Positions 1 to 6,255 of a stretch of 7,869 nt of DNA are shown here, piece after piece. This DNA is from Hyphomicrobiales bacterium (lineage in GTDB: Bacteria > Pseudomonadota > Alphaproteobacteria > Rhizobiales > Xanthobacteraceae), in assembly GCA_026400425.1 (NCBI GenBank), contig JAPLPC010000597.1:1-7869 (forward strand), in the 5' to 3' direction. Under the pieces are notes generated by a model, which saw only the letters and a list, made by a program, of their open reading frames with translations, made no database searches and was not told where the DNA came from. Within the stretch, counting starts at the first letter, position 1. Every line of letters starts with the position of its first letter. The position numbers and the translations under genes were made by a program.

Positions 1-2
1 CT

Positions 3-86
3 CGGGTCCGCACGTTTCTCGACATCGCAATGTGCATGACGCTGGCCGAGTGCCCTGCCCCTCACCCCAACCCTCTCCCCGCCTAG
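3..86 (+). CDS. Possible 3' end of a plus-strand gene, maybe a LysR-type regulator
   Basis: Reading from base 3 gives an open frame that enters from outside the window and ends at TAG 84-86. The first residues, RVRTFLDIAMCMTLAE, resemble the end of LysR-type regulators, where a short helix of the form VRxFxDF follows the effector-binding domain. The last residues (CPAPHPNPLPA) are encoded by the dispersed repeat starting near base 53, so if the frame is real the repeat supplies its tail and stop codon. A second plus frame from base 1 closes at TGA 37-39, and on the minus strand an ATG near base 38 opens a frame leaving the window, so the assignment is uncertain. If right, a regulator would converge on the hydratase gene. 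Confidence 0.25.
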   Translation, partial: RVRTFLDIAMCMTLAECPAPHPNPLPA

Positions 87-119
87 CGAAGCTTTGCTTC
101 GCGGGAATGCGGGGAGAGG
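53..119. repeat. Dispersed palindromic repeat with a nested strong hairpin
   Basis: The outer arms CCTCTCCCCGC (72-82) and GCGGGGAGAGG (109-119) are perfect 11-bp complements. Inside them GCGAAGC (86-92) and GCTTCGC (96-102) form a perfect 7-bp stem with a TTT loop. The lead-in CCCCTCACCCCAACCCTCTC is, from memory, a common start of an intergenic repeat in alphaproteobacteria. The hairpin lies about 24 bases past the stop codon of the minus-strand hydratase gene, so it could end or protect that transcript. No T-run follows on either strand, so it is not a standard intrinsic terminator. Confidence 0.7.
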
Positions 120-142
120 TTAAGATCATCGCGTCGTTGCGT

Positions 143-991
143 CTACCAGCTCGCCGTGGCCTTCATGGTCGGCGCGCCCTTGTCGTTGGCGGTCCAGAGC
201 TCGAGCCCGTCGGCGGTGTCGTTCGCATTCACGGTGAAATCAGCGCCGTCGAACAGCGGCGACACGCCGCGATAGGCGAACTTTGCCGGTGCATTGCCTT
301 TCAGCTTCGCCGCAAATTCTACCAGCAGCGCGGCCTGTAGCGGGCCGTGGAAGACGAGGCCGGGATAGAACTCGACCTTGGTGACATAATCGCGGTCGTA
401 ATGGATGCGGTGGCCGTTGAAGGTCAGCGCGCTGTAACGGAACAGCAGCACGGGATCGGCGAAATGCGTCTCCTGATGCTGGGCGCTCGGCACGTCCTTG
501 GGGGCCGGGGCCGCCGGCGTCATGCTGGTCGGCATGGCGCGATAAACGATGTCCTGGCGCTCGCGGATGGCAACGCCGCGCGGCGTGGTGATGACGTGTT
601 CGACATTGACGAAGCACAAAGTGCCGGTGGAGCCGGTCTTCACATTGACGTCGAGGATTTTCGACGACCGCGTCACGGCATCGCCGACCTGCAGCGGCGC
701 GATGAACTGGACTTCGCCACCGGCCCACATGCGGCGCGGCAGCGGCACCGGCGGCAGGAAGCCGCCGCGGGCGGGATGGCCGTCGGGGCCGAGCTTGTCC
801 ATCGCCGCCACCGGCTGCGCCAGGCACCAATGCGTCGTGAACGGCGCGGCATCGCCGGCGGCGGGCGTGCCGATGTCGAGAAACAGCGTGGCGCGCAGGC
901 CCTTCACGAGCTGTGCCGTGATGATGTCCGACTGCTCGTCGGTGCGGCCGATCCACTGCTTGAGATGATCGATGTCGAGTCCGTCGGTCAT
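143..991 (-). CDS. MaoC/HTD2-like double hot-dog acyl-CoA hydratase (mesaconyl-/itaconyl-CoA hydratase type)
   Basis: This 282-residue protein belongs to the HTD2-like branch of the MaoC hydratases, two fused hot-dog folds that add water to, or remove it from, enoyl-CoA thioesters in the cytoplasm. The N-terminal half carries the family block GGFLPPVPLPRRMWAGGEV (76-94). The C-terminal half carries FRYSALTFNGHRIHYDRDY (184-202), the counterpart of the R-hydratase motif D-x-N-P-x-H-x-D: His197 and Asp199 are kept, while Asn192 replaces the usual catalytic Asp, which as I recall is normal for this branch. Known relatives are mesaconyl-C4-CoA hydratase of Chloroflexus and itaconyl-CoA hydratases of Pseudomonas and Yersinia (RipB), usually encoded beside a class III CoA-transferase, as here. 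AAGGAG (1002-997) lies 5 bases before the ATG and overlaps the stop codon of the upstream CoA-transferase gene, so the two are probably translated together. The exact substrate cannot be read from sequence. Confidence 0.88.
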   Translation of the reverse strand: MTDGLDIDHLKQWIGRTDEQSDIITAQLVKGLRATLFLDIGTPAAGDAAPFTTHWCLAQPVAAMDKLGPDGHPARGGFLPPVPLPRRMWAGGEVQFIAPLQVGDAVTRSSKILDVNVKTGSTGTLCFVNVEHVITTPRGVAIRERQDIVYRAMPTSMTPAAPAPKDVPSAQHQETHFADPVLLFRYSALTFNGHRIHYDRDYVTKVEFYPGLVFHGPLQAALLVEFAAKLKGNAPAKFAYRGVSPLFDGADFTVNANDTADGLELWTANDKGAPTMKATASW

Positions 992-996
992 GTCCG

Positions 997-1002
997 CTCC
1001 TT
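997..1002 (-). promoter_or_regulatory. Ribosome binding site of the hydratase gene, overlapping the upstream stop codon
   Basis: On the minus strand the sequence reads TAAGGAGCGGACATG. The TAA (1003-1001) ends the CoA-transferase and AAGGAG is the Shine-Dalgarno site, 5 bases from the hydratase ATG. The overlap supports coupled translation and fixes the hydratase start at 991. Confidence 0.8.
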
Positions 1003-2095
1003 ATGTCTGGACCTGGCCGATGCCCGGCACCGCGCCATAGCTGCGATCGTCATTCATCCAGATCGCGCCGGGGGCGGGATAGGCGACCGGGCCGTTCGGC
1101 GTGTCCACGGTGATGCGGCGCAGATGCGGATGCTTCGACAGATCGGCCATCGTGTTCACCTCGGCGAATGCGATGTCGGCATCGCTGAGGCGCTTCAGCA
1201 GTTCCTCGCGGCTCAGTGAGCCGAAGATGTCGCCGACCACCTTGTCGGTGTAGTCGCGATTGTGGACGCGGGTGACGTTGTCGACCATCTGCGCGTCGAC
1301 CGCGAGATCGGCATTGCCAAGCACCTTGGCGCACAGGATCTTCCATTCGCGCTCGCTCTGGATCGAGATCAGGATGCCCTTGCCGTCCTGCGAGTTGAAC
1401 ACGCCGTAAGGCGCGATCGAGGGATGCGCCAAACCCATGCGCTTCGGCTCCTTGCCGTTCTCGGCATTGAGCAGCGGCACGGTCAGCCAGTCGGCCATCA
1501 CGTCGAACATCGAGATGCGGATATCGGCGCCTTCGCCCGAAATGCTGCGCCCGATCAGCGCCTCGAGGATCGCCGCATGGGCCGCGGCACCGGTGGCGAC
1601 ATCGACGATGGACACGCCGACGCGCGATGGGCCTTCGGGGCCGCCGGTGATGGAGGCGAGCCCGCTCTCGGCCTGGATCAGGAGGTCATAGGCCTTGCGA
1701 TGCGCATAGGGGCCGGTGTCGCCATAGCCGGTGATGGTGGCGCAGATCAGCCGCGGATAATCCTTGCGCAGGCGCTCCAGCGTGAAGCCGAGCTTGTCCA
1801 TCGAGCCGGGCTTGAGGTTCTGGATCAGCACATCGGCATTGGCGATCAGCTCTTCGAGCTGCTTGCGGCCCGCCGGCGTGGAGAGATCGACGACGGCGGA
1901 ATCCTTGCCGCGATTGAGCCAGACGAAATAGCTGCTCTGGCCTTTCGCCGCGCCATCATAGCCGCGCGCGAAATCGCCCTCGGGGCGCTCGATCTTGATG
2001 ACGTGAGCGCCGGCATCCGCCAGCCGCGAACTGCAATACGGCGCCGCCACGGCCTGTTCGACAGCGACGACGGTGAGGCCTTTGAGCGGAAGCAT
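1001..2095 (-). CDS. Class III (CaiB/BaiF family) CoA-transferase
   Basis: This 364-residue protein moves CoA between acyl-CoA and a free carboxylate through an aspartyl-CoA anhydride. The N-terminal block PLKGLTVVAVEQAVAAPYCS, then LADAGAHVIKIERPEGD (25-41) and the LNRGKDS patch (60-66), are typical CoA-binding parts of the family. Asp137 in AHRKAYDLLIQAESG matches the catalytic Asp (Asp169 in formyl-CoA transferase). The length is a little under the usual 390-410 residues, with no visible break. A GGGGA site (2106-2102) lies 6 bases before the ATG. The hydratase gene follows after 9 bases. Transferase-hydratase pairs of this type are known from itaconate use (Ict/Ich, RipA/RipB) and from mesaconyl-CoA metabolism in Chloroflexus (Mct/Meh), so a short branched or dicarboxylic acid is a plausible acceptor. 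That is inference, because acceptor specificity in this family cannot be read from motifs. Confidence 0.92.
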   Translation of the reverse strand: MLPLKGLTVVAVEQAVAAPYCSSRLADAGAHVIKIERPEGDFARGYDGAAKGQSSYFVWLNRGKDSAVVDLSTPAGRKQLEELIANADVLIQNLKPGSMDKLGFTLERLRKDYPRLICATITGYGDTGPYAHRKAYDLLIQAESGLASITGGPEGPSRVGVSIVDVATGAAAHAAILEALIGRSISGEGADIRISMFDVMADWLTVPLLNAENGKEPKRMGLAHPSIAPYGVFNSQDGKGILISIQSEREWKILCAKVLGNADLAVDAQMVDNVTRVHNRDYTDKVVGDIFGSLSREELLKRLSDADIAFAEVNTMADLSKHPHLRRITVDTPNGPVAYPAPGAIWMNDDRSYGAVPGIGQVQT

Positions 2096-2119
2096 GTGGT
2101 TTCCCCAAAACTATCAGCC

Positions 2120-2210
2120 GTCATTGCGAGGAGCCCTTGCGACGAAGCAATCCAGTCCTTCCCGAATGTGAAGAACTGGATTGCCGCGTCGCTTCGCTCC
2201 TCGCAATGAC
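2120..2210. repeat. 91-bp palindromic intergenic element, copy 1
   Basis: The element starts GTCATTGCGAGG and ends with the exact complement CCTCGCAATGAC. A second complementary block, GCAATCCAGT (2146-2155) and ACTGGATTGC, lies nearer the centre, so the element can fold into one long interrupted hairpin. It fills most of the 143-base gap between the acyl-CoA dehydrogenase stop and the CoA-transferase start, both on the minus strand. Copy 2 (4781-4871) has the same length and almost the same arms with a different centre. From memory, GTCATTGCGAGGAGC is a common dispersed repeat in Bradyrhizobium-type genomes. Confidence 0.92.
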
Positions 2211-2238
2211 GACCGAGGAGACGGCGCTGTTGGTCAGA

Positions 2239-3414
2239 TCAGTACGACCTTGGCATGCCCAAGACGTGCTCGGCCACGAACGAGAGGATCAAATTCGTCG
2301 AGATCGGCGCCACCTGATACAGCCGGGTCTCGCGGAATTTGCGCTCGACGTCGTATTCTTCGGCGAAGCCGAAACCGCCGAAGGTCTGGATACAGGCATT
2401 GGCCGCCTCGAACGACGCGTCGGCCGCCAGCATTTTGGCCATGTTGGCTTCGGCGCCGCATTCCATGCCGGCTTCATATTTGCGGATCGCTTCCTTCACC
2501 ATCAGCTCGGCCGCGCGCATATTGGCGTAGGCCTTGGCGATCGGGAACTGGATGCCCTGGTTCTGGCCGATCGGCCGGCCGAACACCTGGCGCTCCTTGG
2601 CATAGGCGGAGGCCTTGGCGATGAACCACTTGGCATCGCCGACGCATTCGGCGGCGATCAGGATGCGCTCGGCATTCATGCCGGACAGGATGTAACGGAA
2701 ACCCTTGCCCTCTTCGCCGATCAGATTCTCTTTCGGCACCTTCATGTCGGTGAAGAACACTTCGGTGGTGGCGTGGTTCATCATGGTGCGGATCGGGCGG
2801 ATTTCGAGGCCGTTCTGCTTGGCATCCTTCATGTCCACCAGAAACACCGACAAACCGTCGGTGCGCTTCGCGGCCTGGTCCTTCGGCGTGGTGCGTGCCA
2901 GCAGCAGCATGAGGTCGGAATATTCGGCGCGGCTGGTCCAGATCTTCTGGCCGTTGACGATGTAGTCGCCGTTGTCGTCCTTCTTCGCCACCGTCTTCAG
3001 TGACGAGGTGTCGGTGCCCGAGGTCGGCTCGGTGACGCCAAAGGCCTGCAGGCGCACTTCGCCGCTGGCGATCTTCGGCAGCCACTGCGCCTTCTGCGCG
3101 TCGCTGCCATGACGCAGCACCGTGCCCATCGTATACATCTGGGCATGGCAGCCGCCGCCGTTGCCGCCGGCGCGCTGGATCTCTTCCAGGATCGCCGCCG
3201 CCGCCGAGAGCTTGAGGCCGGCGCCGCCATACTCCTCGGGGATCAACACCGAGAGGTAGCCGGCTTCCGTCAGCGCGTCGACGAAGGCCTTCGGATAGGC
3301 CATCTCGCGATCGAGCTTGAGCCAGTATTCGCCGGGAAACTGCGCACACAGTTTGGCGACGGCGTCGCGGATGTCAGCATATTCGTCCGCTTCGGCGGCA
3401 GCATGTTTCGTCAA
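2239..3414 (-). CDS. Acyl-CoA dehydrogenase family protein (FAD-dependent), helix-G-glutamate type
   Basis: This 391-residue protein has the full acyl-CoA dehydrogenase layout: an N-terminal helical domain with IPEEYGGAGL (58-67), the FAD/substrate sandwich with FGVTEPTSGTDTS (125-137) and NGQKIWTS (154-161), and the C-terminal helical bundle with RQVFGRPIGQNQ (275-286) and QTFGGFGFAEE (343-353). It should oxidise an acyl-CoA to the 2,3-enoyl-CoA and pass electrons to electron-transfer flavoprotein. The YEGT catalytic site of short/medium-chain enzymes is absent: Pro370 stands at the Glu position in RLYQVAPIST. Glu249 in GMNAERIL aligns with the helix-G base of isovaleryl- and long-chain-acyl-CoA dehydrogenases. 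The start is taken as TTG at 3414, because no in-frame ATG lies between the upstream TGA (3450-3448) and Met38, and starting at Met38 would cut the N-terminal domain. The ribosome site is weak (purine-rich AGAAGAGAAG upstream). It lies 59 bases after the second P450. The substrate is unknown. Confidence 0.9.
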   Translation of the reverse strand: MTKHAAAEADEYADIRDAVAKLCAQFPGEYWLKLDREMAYPKAFVDALTEAGYLSVLIPEEYGGAGLKLSAAAAILEEIQRAGGNGGGCHAQMYTMGTVLRHGSDAQKAQWLPKIASGEVRLQAFGVTEPTSGTDTSSLKTVAKKDDNGDYIVNGQKIWTSRAEYSDLMLLLARTTPKDQAAKRTDGLSVFLVDMKDAKQNGLEIRPIRTMMNHATTEVFFTDMKVPKENLIGEEGKGFRYILSGMNAERILIAAECVGDAKWFIAKASAYAKERQVFGRPIGQNQGIQFPIAKAYANMRAAELMVKEAIRKYEAGMECGAEANMAKMLAADASFEAANACIQTFGGFGFAEEYDVERKFRETRLYQVAPISTNLILSFVAEHVLGMPRSY

Positions 3415-3473
3415 GGAACTGGCTTCTCTTCTCGAGGGGAAATTGGATCATCCCGGCCACGAGATCTTCGGCG

Positions 3474-4739
3474 TCAGGTGATCCTGACCGGCAGATGCTC
3501 GTAGCCTTTGACGAAGCTCGAATACACGCGCTTGGGTTCCCCCACAACTTCGATGTTTTCGAACCGTTTCAGTATTTCCTCCCAAACGATCTTCAATTGC
3601 AACTCCGCCAGGCGCATGCCGACGCAGCGGTGTATGCCGAAACCGAATGACAGATGGATCTTCGGCCGCTTGCGGTCGATGATGAATTCGTTCGGCCGCT
3701 CGATCACCTCGTCGTCGCGGTTGCCGGAGACATACCACATGACCACGCGGTCGCCCTTCTTGATGTCCTTTCCGCCCAGATTGGTATCCTGCAATGCTGT
3801 CCGACGCATATGCGCCAGCGGCGTCTGCCAGCGGATCACTTCCGGCACCATGGTCTCGATCAGCGCCGGGTTGTCGCGGAGCTTCTGATACTGGTCGGGA
3901 TTCTCGTGCAGCGCGAGCACCGAGCCGGTCATCGTATTGCGGGTGGTATCGTTGCCGCCGACGATCAGCAGGATCATGTTGCCCATCAGATTGTCCTGAT
4001 CCATGAACCGGGTGGCATCGCTATGTGCCATCATGGAAATCAGGTCATTCCGCGGTTCGGAATTCACCCGCTCATTCCAGAGCGTCTGGAAGAAATTGAA
4101 ACACTCGCCCATCTCGCGGCGGCGCTCGTCTTCCGAGGACACGATGCCGCTCTTGGGCAGCGCGGTGGCCACGTCCGACCAGCGCGTCAGCTTGCGGCGC
4201 TGCTCGAACGGAAAGTCGAACAGCGTCGCCAGCATCTGCGTGGTCAGTTCGATCGAGACGCGATCGACCCAGTCGAAGGTCTCGTTGCGCGGCAGGGCGT
4301 CCAGCACGCGGCCGGTGCGCTCGCGGATCAGCTTGGCCAGCTCGTCGAGATGATCGGGCGTGAACATCGGCGTCACGGTCTTGCGCTGTGGCGTGTGCTT
4401 CGGCTCGTCCATGGAGATGAAGCTCGGCCAGCTATAGCCCTCCGGCTCGTCGCGGATGCCGATGCCGCCGAGCTTGCTGTCCGACGAGAATATCCCGTGG
4501 CTGGTATCGACCTTCATGATGTCGTTGTATTTGGTCACCGACCAGTAAGGCTCGATCGGCGCGCTGGTGCAGTAATGCACGGGCTCCTCCGCGCGCAGCC
4601 GCTCGAAGAACGGCCATAGCGTATCGGTGGCGAACAGTTTTGGCGCGCCGGGATGGAAATCCTTCAGCGGCATCGAATAAGCGAGCTCGCGCGCGATGCG
4701 CTGGGTCTCGGCTTTGTCGGGAGTCGTCGTGCCGTGCAT
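3474..4739 (-). CDS. CYP153: Cytochrome P450, CYP153 family (copy B), terminal alkane/fatty-acid hydroxylase type
   Basis: This 421-residue soluble bacterial P450 has every core motif: the I-helix GGNDTT (261-266, with Asp264 and Thr265 for oxygen activation), ExxR as Glu300 and Arg303, and the heme loop FGFGIHRCVG with Cys372 as the thiolate ligand. The phrases MVPEVIRWQTPLAHMRRTA (297-315) and VVMWYVSGNRD (332-342) are, as I recall, diagnostic of CYP153. CYP153 enzymes hydroxylate the end carbon of medium-chain alkanes, alcohols or fatty acids, and need a ferredoxin and a ferredoxin reductase, neither of which is encoded in this window. There is no signal peptide or membrane anchor. The start is the MHGT methionine, shared with copy A, although no good Shine-Dalgarno site precedes it. 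A palindromic element lies between it and copy A. Copy B differs from copy A mainly in the N-terminus, around residues 90-105 and around 193-231. Confidence 0.93.
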   Translation of the reverse strand: MHGTTTPDKAETQRIARELAYSMPLKDFHPGAPKLFATDTLWPFFERLRAEEPVHYCTSAPIEPYWSVTKYNDIMKVDTSHGIFSSDSKLGGIGIRDEPEGYSWPSFISMDEPKHTPQRKTVTPMFTPDHLDELAKLIRERTGRVLDALPRNETFDWVDRVSIELTTQMLATLFDFPFEQRRKLTRWSDVATALPKSGIVSSEDERRREMGECFNFFQTLWNERVNSEPRNDLISMMAHSDATRFMDQDNLMGNMILLIVGGNDTTRNTMTGSVLALHENPDQYQKLRDNPALIETMVPEVIRWQTPLAHMRRTALQDTNLGGKDIKKGDRVVMWYVSGNRDDEVIERPNEFIIDRKRPKIHLSFGFGIHRCVGMRLAELQLKIVWEEILKRFENIEVVGEPKRVYSSFVKGYEHLPVRIT

Positions 4740-4780
4740 GGGAATGGTCCAGTGGTTGTCGTTTAAATATCAAAATCCCC

Positions 4781-4871
4781 GTCATTGCGAGGAGCCTTTG
4801 CGACGAAGCAATCCAGTCTTTTCTTCTGGACAAAAACTGGATTGCCGCGTCGCTTCGCGCCTCGCAATGAC
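4781..4871. repeat. 91-bp palindromic intergenic element, copy 2
   Basis: The 12-base ends GTCATTGCGAGG and CCTCGCAATGAC are exact complements, and GCAATCCAGT pairs with ACTGGATTGC further in. The arms differ from copy 1 (2120-2210) at about two positions, while the central loop of some 17 bases is quite different. It fills most of the 141-base gap between the stop of CYP153 copy A and the start of copy B. It could form a strong stem-loop in a transcript covering both P450 genes. Confidence 0.92.
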
Positions 4872-4880
4872 GCAGATGGT

Positions 4881-6179
4881 TCAGCCGGAGATCCGCACCG
4901 GCAGCGTCTCATAGCCCTTCACGAAGCTCGAATAGGGGCGCTGCGGCTCGTCCACGATCTCGATACGCTCGAAGCGTTTCATGATTTCCTGCCACACGAT
5001 CTTCAATTGCAGTTCGGCGAGGCGCAGGCCCACGCAGCGGTGGATGCCGAAGCCGAAGGAGAGGTGGCGGTTCGGTCGCTCGCGATCGATGATGAAGTCG
5101 TTCGGACGCTCGATCATCTCCTCGTCGCGATTGCCGGAGACGTACCACATCACGACCTTGTCGCCCTTCTTGATCTGTTTGCCGCCGAGCGCGATGTCCT
5201 GGGTCGCGGTGCGGCGCATATGCGCCAGCGGCGTCTGCCAGCGGATCACTTCCGGCACCATGCTGTCGATCAAGGCATGATTGGCGCGCAGCTTGTCATA
5301 TTCGCCGGGAAACTTGTTGAGCGCATACACGCTGCCCGACATGGAGTTGCGGGTGGTGTCGTTGCCGCCGACGATCAGCAGAATGATGTTGCCGAGAAAG
5401 TTGTCGGCATCGAGATGTCGCGTGGCGTCGCTATGCGCCATCATCGACAACAGGTCGCTCTGCGGTGGCGCATTCATGCGCTCGTGAAACAGTTTCGCGA
5501 AATAGTCGCCGCAGGCGATCAGCTCGGCCTGCCGCTGCGTTTCGGCCTCCGGCGTCAGCGGGATCGTGGTGGCGACGTCGGACCAGTGCGTCAGCTTGCG
5601 GCGCTCTTCCCATGGAAAATCGAACAGCACCGCGAGCATCTGCGTAGTCAATTCGACGGAGACACGATCGACCCAGTCGAAGGTCTCATTGCGCGGCAGC
5701 TTGTCCAGCACCTGGCCGGCGCGTTGCCGGATCGCGTCGGACAGCGCGTCCATGTGGGTCGGCGTGAACATCGGCGCCACGGTCTTGCGCTGTGCCGAAT
5801 GGGTCGGCGGGTCCATGGCGATGAAGCTCGGGCGGCGGTAGTTGATCTCGACATCGCGGATCGTGATGCCGCCGAGCAGCGCAGCCGAGGAGAATGCCGC
5901 GTGATTGGTTTCGATGCTCATGATGTCGTTGTATTTGGTCACCGACCAATACGGCCCGAACATGCTGTCGCGGCAATAATGCACCGGGTCTTCGCGGCGC
6001 AGCCGTTCGAAATAGGGCCAGAACGTATCGTCGCGGAACAGCGCGGGATTGCCGGGATCGAAGTCTTCGAGCGGCGTCGCATAGGCGGCTTCGCGGGCGC
6101 GGCGCTGGCGCTGCGCGTGTTCGGAGTGCGCCGTGTGGTTGGCTTCGCGCTGGCGATCGGCTTCAATTGTCCCGTGCAT
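4881..6179 (-). CDS. CYP153: Cytochrome P450, CYP153 family (copy A), first gene of the minus-strand series
   Basis: This 432-residue P450 is closely similar to the downstream copy B along most of its length. The I-helix GGNDTT is at 271-276 (Asp274, Thr275), ExxR is Glu310/Arg313, and the heme loop FGFGIHRCVG contains Cys382. The block MVPEVIRWQTPLAHMRRTA is identical in both copies. The start is placed at 6179: MHGT there matches the MHGT start of copy B, and GGGGA (6189-6185) lies 5 bases upstream. The frame stays open to 6275, adding up to 32 residues, but that part covers the divergent promoter region and has no counterpart in copy B. The N-terminus has a His/Arg/Gln-rich stretch (about 14-30) longer than in copy B. 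The expected role is terminal hydroxylation of an aliphatic substrate, with external ferredoxin and reductase. Being first in the series, it sets where the main promoter should lie. Substrate chain length cannot be read from the sequence. Confidence 0.92.
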   Translation of the reverse strand: MHGTIEADRQREANHTAHSEHAQRQRRAREAAYATPLEDFDPGNPALFRDDTFWPYFERLRREDPVHYCRDSMFGPYWSVTKYNDIMSIETNHAAFSSAALLGGITIRDVEINYRRPSFIAMDPPTHSAQRKTVAPMFTPTHMDALSDAIRQRAGQVLDKLPRNETFDWVDRVSVELTTQMLAVLFDFPWEERRKLTHWSDVATTIPLTPEAETQRQAELIACGDYFAKLFHERMNAPPQSDLLSMMAHSDATRHLDADNFLGNIILLIVGGNDTTRNSMSGSVYALNKFPGEYDKLRANHALIDSMVPEVIRWQTPLAHMRRTATQDIALGGKQIKKGDKVVMWYVSGNRDEEMIERPNDFIIDRERPNRHLSFGFGIHRCVGLRLAELQLKIVWQEIMKRFERIEIVDEPQRPYSSFVKGYETLPVRISG

Positions 6180-6239
6180 GACAATCCCCGGTTTGTTTCG
6201 TCCCAGATGAACACCGTCTTGCGTCGCGGTGTCTTTGTT

Positions 6240-6255
6240 GCGTCTAATTAGATGC
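6240..6255. promoter_or_regulatory. 16-bp imperfect palindrome, candidate repressor/activator site
   Basis: GCGTCTAATTAGATGC has a perfect 10-base core (TCTAATTAGA), and 7 of its 8 arm positions pair. It lies 61 bases upstream of the P450 copy A start and 131 bases upstream of the other divergent start. The size and AT-rich core fit a dimeric regulator site. No regulator gene that could bind it is fully inside the window. Confidence 0.4.

Noticed and set aside
347..1219. 290-codon plus-strand frame across the hydratase and the CoA-transferase end
   Set aside because: It runs across two well-supported minus-strand genes, is rich in Arg/His/Ala/Gly as expected for antisense frames in GC-rich DNA, and matches no family I know.
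1262..2209. 315-codon plus-strand frame opposite the CoA-transferase
   Set aside because: Antisense shadow whose C-terminal part is translated from the 91-bp palindromic element.
2120..4871. CRISPR array or insertion sequence suggested by the repeated 91-bp elements
   Set aside because: Only two copies 2.6 kb apart, each itself palindromic, with no regular spacers, no transposase gene and no clear target-site duplications.
4785..6251. 488-codon open frame on the plus strand opposite P450 copy A
   Set aside because: It is antisense to a clear CYP153 gene in high-GC DNA. The similar antisense frame opposite copy B (3654-4619) resembles it only because the sense genes are homologous. It has no ribosome site, no recognisable domain, and its first part is repeat sequence.
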